Assembly: GCA_021156105.1 (NCBI GenBank)
Contig: JAJNBD010000002.1
Span: 123,701-187,700 of the forward strand
DNA from: Gammaproteobacteria bacterium
Lineage (GTDB): Bacteria; Pseudomonadota; Gammaproteobacteria; CAISUE01
DNA length: 64,000 nt
Direction: 5' to 3'
Of the stretch, positions 44,977 to 53,500 are shown in pieces. The first letter of the stretch is position 1. Every line of letters starts with the position of its first letter. The position numbers and the translations under genes were made by a program. Below the pieces are notes generated by a model. It saw only the letters and a list, made by a program, of their open reading frames with translations, was not told where the DNA came from and ran no database searches.

Positions 44977-45408
44977 ATGCTTTGGATTATGGCGTTTCAT
45001 ATTATCTCTATGGTAACTTGGTTTGCGGGTTTGTTTTATTTGCCACGCTTGTACGTTTACCATGCGATGACAAATGATCCACAAACCAGCCATACCTTTA
45101 AAACCATGGAGCGAAAATTATTTTTTGGTATTATGACGCCAGGCGCTGTTTTAACCATTTTTTTTGGTGTTTGGTTATATCTGCTTAATCCTAGCTATTA
45201 CCTACATCAAGCTTGGATGTGGTTAAAGCTTTTTTCAGTTTTATGCCTGGTTATATTTCATGCTTGTTGTGGTTATTACTGGTGGCAGTTTAAACAAGAG
45301 CGAAATTGCCATGGCCATAAGTTTTACCGTTTTTTTAATGAGATTCCAACAATATTTTTATTTGTCATCATCATTATGGTAATTGTAAAACCAGTGATGT
45401 TTGGCTAA
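44977..45408 (+). CDS. hemJ: Protoporphyrinogen oxidase HemJ
   Basis: The 143-residue membrane protein has four helices and the HemJ family motifs: FHIISMVTWFAGLFYLPRLYVYH with the conserved His and Arg, KTMERKLFFGIMTPG, and RFFNEIPTIFLF near the C-terminus. HemJ converts protoporphyrinogen IX to protoporphyrin IX. It fits with hemB at 50453-51439. It precedes the DprE1-like gene by 9 bases. Confidence 0.92.
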   Translation: MLWIMAFHIISMVTWFAGLFYLPRLYVYHAMTNDPQTSHTFKTMERKLFFGIMTPGAVLTIFFGVWLYLLNPSYYLHQAWMWLKLFSVLCLVIFHACCGYYWWQFKQERNCHGHKFYRFFNEIPTIFLFVIIIMVIVKPVMFG

Positions 45409-45417
45409 GACTAAATC

Positions 45418-46752
45418 ATGCAAAAGCTTATTACCAGTTGGGGCAACTTCCCTAAGATTTTATCTCGCTATTTTGCACCCTCTGCAAATGAGTTTTCCTC
45501 TCTGACGGAGTTAAATAGTTGGATCCCACGAGGGCTTGGTCGCAGTTATGGTGACAGCGCCGTGGCAGAAGCCGTGGTAGCAACGATGCATTTAAAATAT
45601 TTTCTTGCTTTCGATGAATTATCTGGTGTTTTACATTGTCAAAGTGGTGTTAGCTTAGCAGAAATTATCGAGGCTTTTTTGCCACGCGGATGGTTTTTAC
45701 CAGTGACTCCGGGCACTAAATTTGTCACGGTCGGCGGCGCTATTGCAAGCGATGTCCATGGTAAAAACCATCATCATGTTGGTTGCTTTAGTGAGTTTGT
45801 GGAAGAGCTTGAGTTATTAACGGCTGAAGGCGAGCGTTTAATTTGCTCTCCTAAGCAAAACCGGGAGGTTTTTCGGGCAACCTGTGGTGGTATGGGTTTA
45901 ACGGGTTTAATTTTAAGCGCAAAAATTCGTTTGCAAAAAGTAGCTTCTGCTTGGATCTGCCAGCAAACAATACGCACGCGAGATTTGGCAGAAACAATAG
46001 AGGTGTTGCAAGCAAATAAACAGACAACTTACTCTGTTGCTTGGTTGGATTGCTTGGCGCCAAAAAATGCTTTAGGTCGATCTTTAGTGCTGTTAGGTGA
46101 ACATGCTCATGATGCGGCTTATTCTCTCGATTTACCACGAAAGTATTGGCCGCTATTAGATAAAACTTCCTTTGCTTTGGGGCAAGAAAATAATCCTTTA
46201 ATGAAAGCATTTTCGCCTTTTTTAAATCCGTTATCTATCAAGGCGTTTAATCAACTTTATTATTTTTTGCCACGCCAAGCAGAATCGTTTATTTTCCTCG
46301 ACAAATATTTTTATCCGCTTGATAGCCTGAAGAATTGGAATCAGCTTTATGGCCAAGCTGGGTTTACACAGTATCAGTTTGTCATTCCCTTAGATCAAAC
46401 GAGTGCTATGCATAAAATTTTGGCAGCTATCCGTGACTATGGTGCCGCTTCGTTTTTATCTGTGTTAAAAATTTTTGGTGCAGAAAATCCAAATTACTTA
46501 TCCTTCCCTATGGAAGGTTTAACTTTAGCATTAGACTTTAAAATTACACCAAAGCTTTGGCGCTTTCTGGATGAATTAGATAAACTAGTTATACAAGCTG
46601 GTGGGCGAGTTTACTTAACGAAAGATTGTCGGTTAAGCGCAGAAAATTTCCGTGTAATGTACCCACAGGTTGAAGAATTCCTCGCGATTAGAGAAAAGCT
46701 TGATCCAAAACATAAGCTCCAATCGCTTCAATCAAAGCGATTGGAAATTTAA
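45418..46752 (+). CDS. DprE1-like FAD oxidoreductase (polyprenyl-phosphoryl-ribose 2-oxidase)
   Basis: The 444-residue flavoprotein has the FAD_binding_4 domain (PRGLGRSYGDSA, GGAIASDVHGKNHHHVGCF at about 107-123, GGMGLTGLI) and an ALO-type C-terminal domain. HGKNHHH-G-F and YLTKDCRLSAE near the C-terminus are hallmarks of DprE1, which oxidises decaprenyl-phosphoryl-ribose in mycobacterial arabinan synthesis. The position of the benzothiazinone-target Cys387 of M. tuberculosis reads Ala371 here. The gene converges on the DprE2-like gene with only 3 bases between stops. The exact polyprenyl substrate is unproven. Confidence 0.85.
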   Translation: MQKLITSWGNFPKILSRYFAPSANEFSSLTELNSWIPRGLGRSYGDSAVAEAVVATMHLKYFLAFDELSGVLHCQSGVSLAEIIEAFLPRGWFLPVTPGTKFVTVGGAIASDVHGKNHHHVGCFSEFVEELELLTAEGERLICSPKQNREVFRATCGGMGLTGLILSAKIRLQKVASAWICQQTIRTRDLAETIEVLQANKQTTYSVAWLDCLAPKNALGRSLVLLGEHAHDAAYSLDLPRKYWPLLDKTSFALGQENNPLMKAFSPFLNPLSIKAFNQLYYFLPRQAESFIFLDKYFYPLDSLKNWNQLYGQAGFTQYQFVIPLDQTSAMHKILAAIRDYGAASFLSVLKIFGAENPNYLSFPMEGLTLALDFKITPKLWRFLDELDKLVIQAGGRVYLTKDCRLSAENFRVMYPQVEEFLAIREKLDPKHKLQSLQSKRLEI

Positions 46753-46755
46753 AGA

Positions 46756-47496
46756 TTACAAATCTAAACGTTTAAAAATCTTCTCTGGAATATGGCGGAT
46801 AATAAGCATGACATGGCGCCAGACAGGCTTGGCATAAATAACATCGCGTGATTTCTTAATGCCCTGTACGATACTTTCAGCAACTTTTTGTGGTGAAGCC
46901 GTTAAAGCTTTAGGCAAGGTTAAGTGCTTAGTCATTTTAGTATCAACAAACCCTGGCAAAACCGTCATGACATGCACTCCTTGAGAGCACAAACGATTTC
47001 TTAAGCCGCTTAAAAAAGTAGCAAAAGCAGCTTTTGCTGCGCCATAATGATAAATTTTCTTGCGTCCACGCAGGCCAGCAACTGAGCTGACACCAACAAT
47101 AATCCCTTGTTTTTTTGCGGCCATATCAGCAGCAGCACTTTCCAGCAAAATCATTGCCCCTGTGTAGTTAATGTTGAGAATTTTAAGTGCTTCACTCACA
47201 TCATTTTCTGCTTTGATTTCATCACCTAAATATCCAGCGGTATAAATAACGCAATCAGGCTTGAGCGGCAGATTTTGATAAAAACTTTGGCAAGCATTTA
47301 AATCTTCAACGTTTAATGCAAGGCTTTGGCAGGGAATGTGGGTGCGTAGTTGTAAATCTTGCGCCGTTTGTTTTAAAGTTTCAAAATTTTTGGACGCTAA
47401 TAAAAAGTTTTGTGGTGAAAAATATTTTGCCATTGCTAATACACATTCATAAGCAATGTCAGAATTGGCACCAATAATGAGCACAGTTTTAATCAT
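46756..47496 (-). CDS. DprE2-like short-chain dehydrogenase (2-keto reductase)
   Basis: With the ATG at 47496 the protein has 246 residues and overlaps the upstream HAD-UbiA gene by ATGA. The SDR motifs are present in DprE2-like form: VLIIGANSDIAYECVLAMAK, YTAGYLGDE, GVSSVAGLRGRKKIYHYGAAKAAF (Ser, Tyr, Lys triad) and PGFVDTKMTKHL. DprE2 reduces the 2-keto intermediate made by DprE1 to polyprenyl-phosphoryl-arabinose. Assignment rests on motifs plus the neighbouring DprE1-like and UbiA genes. Confidence 0.82.
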   Translation of the reverse strand: MIKTVLIIGANSDIAYECVLAMAKYFSPQNFLLASKNFETLKQTAQDLQLRTHIPCQSLALNVEDLNACQSFYQNLPLKPDCVIYTAGYLGDEIKAENDVSEALKILNINYTGAMILLESAAADMAAKKQGIIVGVSSVAGLRGRKKIYHYGAAKAAFATFLSGLRNRLCSQGVHVMTVLPGFVDTKMTKHLTLPKALTASPQKVAESIVQGIKKSRDVIYAKPVWRHVMLIIRHIPEKIFKRLDL

Positions 47497-48911
47497 AAGA
47501 TCCACCCTTGGCAAAGAATCACAATAATAATAATGCAGCAGCCAACAATTAAGCTTGGCTTGTCTTTTAAAGCAAATTCTACGGGATCATCATGGATGTT
47601 GTGATGTACTGCTGCATGCCAAACATGGTTGATCCAATAAAGTAAAAATAAAGCAATAAGCCATAAACCTTGTGGGTGTTTATAAATGCCTGCTGTCGCA
47701 TTAGCATTTAAATATAAAGTAAAAATTAAAGTCGAAATTAAACCTAAGCAAATGCCATAAATTTTAACCAACAACAAATCTTGTTTTTTATAATTGCGGC
47801 CTTTGACATAGTTTTCGTCCAAGCGGTCGATTTCGATAAAGCGTTTTAAATAAGCCAAGCTGAGGAAGAAAAATAAGCCAAAAGCAAATAACCAATTACT
47901 AATCACGATGCCAGTTGCCGCACTGCCTGCTAAAATTCGTATTAAATATAAAATGGATAAAGTAAAAACATCGATAATAGCTAGGCGTTTTAAATAAAAA
48001 GAATAGCTAACGGTCAAGATGAGATAACAAATAAGTGTAAGTAGAAAACTGATAGGTAAAAAAGCGCTAATGACTAGGGCAATAACGATTAAGCTAAGCG
48101 CGCAGCCAAGGCCGCTGATGCATTCCATTATGCCAGCAGCAAATGGGCGGTTTTTTTTGGTTGCATGCATGCGATCATGATCAATATCTACTAAATCGTT
48201 TAGAATATAGCTTCCAGAGGCCATGGCGCAGAAAGCGATAAAAGCAAGTAAACTGTTAAGAAAAAGTGTGGGATGCAAGAATTTCCCACTTAATAATAAA
48301 GGGATAAAAATTAAAAAGTTTTTGCTGTATTGATGAATGCGTAGTGTTTTTTTCCAACGCTGAAAAAAATTAGGGCAATTTTGAATCAAACGTACTTCTT
48401 TACTAACCTTTTTAGCTTCTTTGAGTACTGAGTTAGAAGGATTAACGATAATGGATTCATGCGCATGGCGCCAAAGGATCAAGTCATCTTGACTATTGCC
48501 CGCGTATAAAAATTCTTCACCGGGATAACGGGTACGGATCCAAGAAAGTTTTTCCCCACCTTTAAAATTTCGGTTTTCACTACTTGCTTCTATGTGGTCA
48601 AAAAGATTAAGTGGCTCGACAATATGACGAGCAATTTTTTCATTACTGGCAGTAAGTAAAATGATTTTTCGTCCACGGCTTTTTTCTGCTTTGAGTAATT
48701 GTACGACAGCAGGATTAATTGCCCATTGGATAGACTGAAGCGGGACATGATTGGCAATAAAGGCTTTAAAGGCAGCGCGGCCTTGAGTTAATAATAGAAA
48801 TACTGCATTTATTGCATACCAAGGATGTTTTAGGAGCAGACGCCAAAAAACTTCTTGTAAACTATCATTAAATAATAAAGTGCCATCCAAATCAACAAAA
48901 AGAGGCTTCAT
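47493..48911 (-). CDS. HAD phosphatase-UbiA fusion (polyprenyl phosphoribose synthase-like)
   Basis: The 472 residues join two domains. About 1-170 is a HAD hydrolase (FVDLDGTLLFNDS, LTASN, and a GNSQDDL acidic motif). About 185-472 is a UbiA prenyltransferase with some eight membrane helices, NDLVDIDHDR at 238-247 as the first Asp-rich motif and KRFIEIDRL as the second-motif region. In mycobacteria UbiA (Rv3806c) makes decaprenyl-phosphoryl-5-phosphoribose and a separate phosphatase removes the phosphate. Here one polypeptide could do both. It is translationally coupled to the DprE2-like gene. The substrate is inferred. Confidence 0.82.
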   Translation of the reverse strand: MKPLFVDLDGTLLFNDSLQEVFWRLLLKHPWYAINAVFLLLTQGRAAFKAFIANHVPLQSIQWAINPAVVQLLKAEKSRGRKIILLTASNEKIARHIVEPLNLFDHIEASSENRNFKGGEKLSWIRTRYPGEEFLYAGNSQDDLILWRHAHESIIVNPSNSVLKEAKKVSKEVRLIQNCPNFFQRWKKTLRIHQYSKNFLIFIPLLLSGKFLHPTLFLNSLLAFIAFCAMASGSYILNDLVDIDHDRMHATKKNRPFAAGIMECISGLGCALSLIVIALVISAFLPISFLLTLICYLILTVSYSFYLKRLAIIDVFTLSILYLIRILAGSAATGIVISNWLFAFGLFFFLSLAYLKRFIEIDRLDENYVKGRNYKKQDLLLVKIYGICLGLISTLIFTLYLNANATAGIYKHPQGLWLIALFLLYWINHVWHAAVHHNIHDDPVEFALKDKPSLIVGCCIIIIVILCQGWIL

Positions 48912-49132
48912 TGCAATTTTTTATCCATTAAAAGTGCTTATCATAACCTGCCTTTAGCTTGCTGTGAATATGTCGTTTGTTTATTAAGCTTTTAATACAA
49001 TTGAAGCGTTTGATTTTGTGCTGTAATTTATCAAGAATGTGCTTTAACTATGAAAAATTTGCTTTTTTTTAGATACAGGATCTGGTAAATCTGTTAAAAT
49101 AAACAAAAACTGCCAAAAAAGGGAAAGCCATT

Positions 49133-49516
49133 ATGGGTGAATCTACTAAGTATTATATTGAAGTTATTGCAGAAGCGCATTTTGTGCCTGAACAGTCAAC
49201 GTTAATAGAAAAAAAATTCTATTTTGCTTATGACATTCAAATCATTAATAAAGGATCTATGCCCGCAAAGCTTTTAAGCCGTCATTGGTTCATTGTGGAT
49301 GGTAGTGGTCAAGCGGAAGAAGTACAAGGCGTTGGGGTTGTTGGCGAACAGCCTTATCTTCAACCTGGTGAAAGCTTTGAATATACTAGCTATGCCATTA
49401 TTAATACGCCAGTAGGTAGCATGTATGGCACCTATGAAATGCTTGCTGATGATGGCACGTTGTTTATGGCCGAAATTAAACCTTTTAGATTAGCAGTCCC
49501 AGGTGCCTTGCATTAA
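49133..49516 (+). CDS. apaG: ApaG domain protein
   Basis: The 127-residue protein is a single fibronectin-III-like ApaG/DUF525 domain: FYFAYDIQIINKGSMPAKLLSRHWFIVDG, VQGVGVVGEQPYLQPGESFEYTSYAIINTPVGSMYGTYEM. These blocks are nearly invariant. GGGAAAG precedes the ATG. Its role (Co/Mg resistance in Salmonella) is not settled. apaH follows directly. Confidence 0.95.
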   Translation: MGESTKYYIEVIAEAHFVPEQSTLIEKKFYFAYDIQIINKGSMPAKLLSRHWFIVDGSGQAEEVQGVGVVGEQPYLQPGESFEYTSYAIINTPVGSMYGTYEMLADDGTLFMAEIKPFRLAVPGALH

Positions 49517-49568
49517 TTTTTACAATTTTTAACGACTGTTAAGTAGTTTGTATTTTCTGAGAAATAAT

Positions 49569-50378
49569 ATGCCTACCTATGCTATCGGTGACCTCCAAGG
49601 GTGTTATGACGAGTTTCAGCAATTATTAGAAAAAATTCATTTTGATGAAGCGAAAGATACCTTATGGTTGGTAGGGGATTTGGTGAATCGAGGTCCAAAA
49701 TCGTTGGAAGTTTTGCGCTTTTGTAAAAATTTTCAAGGTCAGTTGCATGCAGTATTAGGCAACCATGATTTACATTTATTGGCAACAGCAAAAGGCGTGC
49801 GTAAACAAAGCCCTTCTGATACGATGGACCAAATCTTACAAGCCCCTGATTGTGATGAGTTACTGGCTTGGTTACAGCAGCGGCCATTATTACATTATGA
49901 TAAGTCTTTAAATACCATAATGGTGCATGCAGGTATTTATCCCTTGTGGACTTTGTCGCAAGCCAAAGCTTATGCGCAAGAAGTTGAGCAGCAACTGCAA
50001 AACAATCTCGATGAATTATTGCAAAATATGTATGGCAACGTTCCTGGGCAATGGCAAGAAAACTTAACAGGCTGGTCTCGTTTGCGTTTTATTATTAATG
50101 CTTTTACTCGTATGCGCGCACTTAATGCTGATAATAGTTTAAATTTGGCATTTGATAGCAGCCTTGCTGACTTGCCATCAGGTTGTGCACCTTGGTTTGA
50201 AAAACTGTTACCTGACTATGCAGCAGTAAAAATTGTCTTTGGTCATTGGGCTGCGCTGCAAGGCGTTACCAATAAGCCTAATGTTTTTGCACTTGATACA
50301 GGTTGTGTATGGGGAAATGCTTTGACAGCGCGATGTTTAGAAGACGGTAAGCAGACTTCGGTAAAGAGGGCGGTTTAA
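49569..50378 (+). CDS. apaH: Diadenosine tetraphosphatase
   Basis: ApaH symmetrically cleaves Ap4A to two ADP. The 269-residue protein has the metallophosphatase motifs YAIGDLQGCYDEF, LWLVGDLVNRGPKS, VLGNHDLHLLA, and VHAGIYPLW, with VFGHWAALQG and FALDTGCVWG in the C-terminal half. The ATG at 49569 places the GD-Q motif seven residues in, as in relatives. The apaG-apaH pair is conserved. Confidence 0.95.
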   Translation: MPTYAIGDLQGCYDEFQQLLEKIHFDEAKDTLWLVGDLVNRGPKSLEVLRFCKNFQGQLHAVLGNHDLHLLATAKGVRKQSPSDTMDQILQAPDCDELLAWLQQRPLLHYDKSLNTIMVHAGIYPLWTLSQAKAYAQEVEQQLQNNLDELLQNMYGNVPGQWQENLTGWSRLRFIINAFTRMRALNADNSLNLAFDSSLADLPSGCAPWFEKLLPDYAAVKIVFGHWAALQGVTNKPNVFALDTGCVWGNALTARCLEDGKQTSVKRAV

Positions 50379-50452
50379 AGCAAGTTAGCCGGTAGCTGTG
50401 AACTGAGTTATGGTTTTTGTTGGAACAGCTTGCGGCTGCCCCAACATGGGCA

Positions 50453-51439
50453 TTAATCATTTAACCATTTTGCAATCTCTCTTGCAAAATAAGTGATAAT
50501 AAAATCCGCGCCAGCACGTTTTATCGAAATTAAAGACTCTAAAGCAACTTTCTTTTCATCAATCCAGCCTTTCTCTGCAGCTGCTTTAATCATGGAAAAT
50601 TCACCGCTGACCTGGTAGGCACATAATGGCACTTGAGGGAAGGCTTGTTTGATGCGATAGATAATATCTAAATAAGGGCCGCCCGGTTTTACCATTAAAA
50701 TGTCAGCCCCTTCTTCTACATCTAAGGCTGCTTCACGCAATGCTTCATTGCTATTAGCAGGATTCATCTGATAAGTTTTGCGATCACCAAATTGTGGTGC
50801 ACCTTCAGCAGCTTCGCGGAAAGGGCCATAAAAGGAAGAAGCGTACTTAACGGCATAGCTTAAGATGGGAGTATGCGAGAAACCATGCTGGTCTAAATAA
50901 GTGCGAATTGCACCCACCATGCCATCCATATTACCACTGGGGGCAACCATGTCTGCGCCTGCTTTAGCATGACTCAAGGCTTGTTTTGCGATTAATTCAA
51001 GGGTTTTATCATTATCCACATCTTGCGTTGGGTGGTTCTCGCAAATAAAACCGCAGTGGCCATGATCCGTGTATTCGCAAAAGCAAACATCTGTAATCAC
51101 ATACATGGCAGGGTTTTGCGTTTTAATGACTTTGATTGCTTGCTGAATAATGCCATCGTCTAGATAGGAATCAGAACCGATGGCATCTTTGTTTTCAGGA
51201 ATGCCAAATAAAATAACGGCGCGAATTCCTAGTTGTGTCAGGGTGGAAATTTCTTGACTAAGGTCTTTTAAACAAAGCTGACGATGGCCTGGCATGCTGC
51301 CAATATCAAAACTTTTCTCGCCATGGCGGATGAATAATGGTAAAACGCAATCATCGAGTCTTAAATGTGTTTCTTGTACTAAATCACGGATAACAGGATT
51401 GCCTCTCAAGCGGCGTAAACGTGTAACGGGAAATTGCAT
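50453..51439 (-). CDS. hemB: Delta-aminolevulinic acid dehydratase
   Basis: HemB condenses two 5-aminolevulinates to porphobilinogen. The 328-residue protein shows DVCFCEYTDHGHCGF, the cysteine-rich zinc site, ADMVAPSGNMDGMVGAIR, the Schiff-base lysines in SYAVKYASSFYGPFREAA and MVKPGGPYLDII, and RKTYQMNPAN. The three cysteines mean a zinc-type enzyme. It is 5 bases after the SDR gene upstream. Confidence 0.97.
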   Translation of the reverse strand: MQFPVTRLRRLRGNPVIRDLVQETHLRLDDCVLPLFIRHGEKSFDIGSMPGHRQLCLKDLSQEISTLTQLGIRAVILFGIPENKDAIGSDSYLDDGIIQQAIKVIKTQNPAMYVITDVCFCEYTDHGHCGFICENHPTQDVDNDKTLELIAKQALSHAKAGADMVAPSGNMDGMVGAIRTYLDQHGFSHTPILSYAVKYASSFYGPFREAAEGAPQFGDRKTYQMNPANSNEALREAALDVEEGADILMVKPGGPYLDIIYRIKQAFPQVPLCAYQVSGEFSMIKAAAEKGWIDEKKVALESLISIKRAGADFIITYFAREIAKWLND

Positions 51440-51444
51440 AAAAA

Positions 51445-52212
51445 TTAAACCTCGTGTGGCATTCTAAGTGCACCATCCAAACGAATTACTTCACCATTTA
51501 AATAATCATTTTCAACAATATGTTGGGCAAGCGTTGCAAACTCGCGCGGAACCCCAAGGCGTTTTGGAAAAGGCACAACAATTTCAAGTTTTTTACGTAC
51601 ATCTTCGGGCATGGCTGCTAACATTGGGGTATTCATGACGCCTGGTGCAATTGCCATAACACGTATGCCATATTTGGCAAGGTCGCGAGCGGCGGGAAGT
51701 GTTAAACCGGCAATAGCAGACTTTGAGGCAGCATAAGCAGCCTGCCCAGCTTGACCGTCAAAGGCTGCAATAGATGCTGTGTTAATAATAACGCCACGTT
51801 GTTGGTATTCGTCCAGGGGGTCTAATTTGCTCATGAGCCCTGCTATTTGACGCATAACGTCAAAACAGCCAAGCAGATTAGTATCGATGACTTGTTCAAA
51901 CTCAGCTTGAGGCATCACGCCTTTGTTCCCAACGATACGTCTTGCTGGCGCAATACCTGCGCAATTAATTAATATACGCGGTGCTCCATAGCTTTGCGTA
52001 AGCTCATCTAGGGCGTTTTTAATTTGTGCTTCAACGGTGATATCTACTTCGTAGCTAGTTGCCTTAAGCTCTTTAGCAAGTGCTTTACAATCTTTGCCGT
52101 TTTTATCGAATAATATCAATTTTGCGTCGAGGGAAGAAAAATGGCGCGCAGTTTCAGCGCCAATTCCAGACGCCGCACCCACAACAAGAGTAACTTGGTC
52201 TTTAATTTGCAT
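51445..52212 (-). CDS. SDR dehydrogenase, 3-hydroxyacyl-CoA dehydrogenase type 2-like
   Basis: The 255-residue protein has the classical SDR motifs VVGAASGIGAETARHF, INCAGIAPA, NTASIAAFDGQAGQAAYAASKSAI and PGVMNTPML, ending in GEVIRLDGALRMPHE. The IAAFDGQ-GQ-AYAASK and LDGALRM blocks match the HSD17B10/3-hydroxyacyl-CoA dehydrogenase type 2 subgroup. It probably acts in beta-oxidation with acyl-CoA substrates, consistent with the hydratase at 60483. Specificity is by subgroup resemblance only. Confidence 0.82.
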   Translation of the reverse strand: MQIKDQVTLVVGAASGIGAETARHFSSLDAKLILFDKNGKDCKALAKELKATSYEVDITVEAQIKNALDELTQSYGAPRILINCAGIAPARRIVGNKGVMPQAEFEQVIDTNLLGCFDVMRQIAGLMSKLDPLDEYQQRGVIINTASIAAFDGQAGQAAYAASKSAIAGLTLPAARDLAKYGIRVMAIAPGVMNTPMLAAMPEDVRKKLEIVVPFPKRLGVPREFATLAQHIVENDYLNGEVIRLDGALRMPHEV

Positions 52213-52249
52213 ATTATGAAACCCTTAGTAATCATCAAACAAAAAATTA

Positions 52250-52666
52250 TTATGCTACAGCCATACTGTCGTTAATAACTGCTGTATAAGCTAAAGTCCC
52301 TTGAGAATTAATACTTGAGATGGCAGTTGTTATATTTAAACATAAACTTTTTTGTTTGCTTTGTGCATAATATTTGCAGGTGCCTAACGATGCTTGCTGG
52401 ATTTGAACGAAAACATTATTCCCAAATAAGCAGTTAAGTTGATTGTTTTCAGCAGGGGTAGTTGTAATTGGTGCTTTTTTTACAAGTTTAAGGAGGTGAG
52501 CGTCAAGTTGCTTGTAGTCATGGCTTGCAAAACCATCTCCGCAAACAACATTAAATTCTGGGAGGTGCTTTCGCGCTGCAGCAGCTTCAGTGATTTTGCT
52601 CGCATAACAACTGACAGCGGTTAATAATGCGGTGGTTCCAAGCAAGCAAATTGCTAAACGTTTCAT
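52250..52666 (-). CDS. Small exported hypothetical protein
   Basis: The 138-residue protein has a signal peptide (MKRLAICLLGTTALLTAVSCYA) with likely cleavage after YA; a Cys near the cleavage site does not form a good lipobox. The mature part has four cysteines (NVVCGDG, NCLFG, GTCKYY, LCLNI) that could make two disulfides. No domain recognised. It is divergent from rpiA. Confidence 0.65.
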   Translation of the reverse strand: MKRLAICLLGTTALLTAVSCYASKITEAAAARKHLPEFNVVCGDGFASHDYKQLDAHLLKLVKKAPITTTPAENNQLNCLFGNNVFVQIQQASLGTCKYYAQSKQKSLCLNITTAISSINSQGTLAYTAVINDSMAVA

Positions 52667-52719
52667 AAAAAGCCCTTTAAAATTTTAAATAGAAAACAGC
52701 ATTTTTTAGCAGGATACTA

Positions 52720-52725
52720 TATAAT
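52720..52725 (+). promoter_or_regulatory. -10 box of the rpiA promoter
   Basis: A perfect TATAAT lies 28 bases before the rpiA start codon in the divergent spacer. A GAGG further down is the probable ribosome site. The -35 box is not clear. Confidence 0.4.
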
Positions 52726-52752
52726 CACATAAAAATCGAGGTTGGCAAAATT

Positions 52753-53379
52753 ATGACTTCTCCTAAGCAACAATGTGCGGAAAAAGCCTTAGATTATCTT
52801 AAAGATGGTATGGTGCTCGGCGTTGGAACTGGTTCAACCACAGAAGCATTTATTGCCTTACTTGAGCCTTGGCGAAACCGCCTTGAAGCTGTCGTGGCAA
52901 GCTCAATTGCAACAGCAGAAAAGTTAAAAGCGTTGAAGATGCCATTGGTAGAGCTTAATGAGGTTGGTAAAATTGATTTATATGTTGATGGTGCAGATGA
53001 AATTAATGATCATTTGCAGATGATTAAAGGTGGCGGTGCCGCCATGACGCGAGAAAAAATTCTTGCGGCAGCAAGCCAGCAATTTATTTGCATTGCTGAA
53101 AAAAGTAAGCATGTTGATCTATTGGCTAAAAAAGCGCCGGTACCTGTTGAAGTAATCCCAATGGCAAGAAGTTTTGTGGCACGTGAAATTGTAAAATTAG
53201 GCGGCCAGCCAGAATACCGTATTGGGGTAAAAACTGATAATGGCAATGCGATTTTAGATTGCTATTATTTAGATTGTATAGACCCATTGGCTTTAGAGCA
53301 GACGCTTAGCATGATTCCCGGTGTTGTAGGGAATGGTGTATTTGCGAAAAGGCGTGCTGATCGTTGGTTACATGAATAA
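52753..53379 (+). CDS. rpiA: Ribose-5-phosphate isomerase A
   Basis: RpiA interconverts ribose 5-phosphate and ribulose 5-phosphate. The 208-residue protein has VLGVGTGSTTEAFI, ASSIATAEKLKAL, DLYVDGADEIN, MIKGGGAAMTREKI and the catalytic lysine loop IAEKSKHVDLL. C-terminal VVGNGVFAKRRADRW is standard. Ribose 5-phosphate also feeds PRPP, the donor used by DPPR synthases. Confidence 0.96.
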   Translation: MTSPKQQCAEKALDYLKDGMVLGVGTGSTTEAFIALLEPWRNRLEAVVASSIATAEKLKALKMPLVELNEVGKIDLYVDGADEINDHLQMIKGGGAAMTREKILAAASQQFICIAEKSKHVDLLAKKAPVPVEVIPMARSFVAREIVKLGGQPEYRIGVKTDNGNAILDCYYLDCIDPLALEQTLSMIPGVVGNGVFAKRRADRWLHE

Positions 53380-53500
53380 ACCTATTGGCCACGAAAGTTA
53401 GCCAGCGGTTAGAACAAGCGAAAACAGTGCGTAAGTGGCAGAAGAAATTCTGTGCAGCTAAATCAGCGAACTTAAATGAGAGCGGAAAACAGGAGTAATC

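Noticed and set aside
46756-46768. Possible terminator between the DprE1-like and DprE2-like genes
   Set aside because: The stops are only 3 bases apart and no inverted repeat is visible there.
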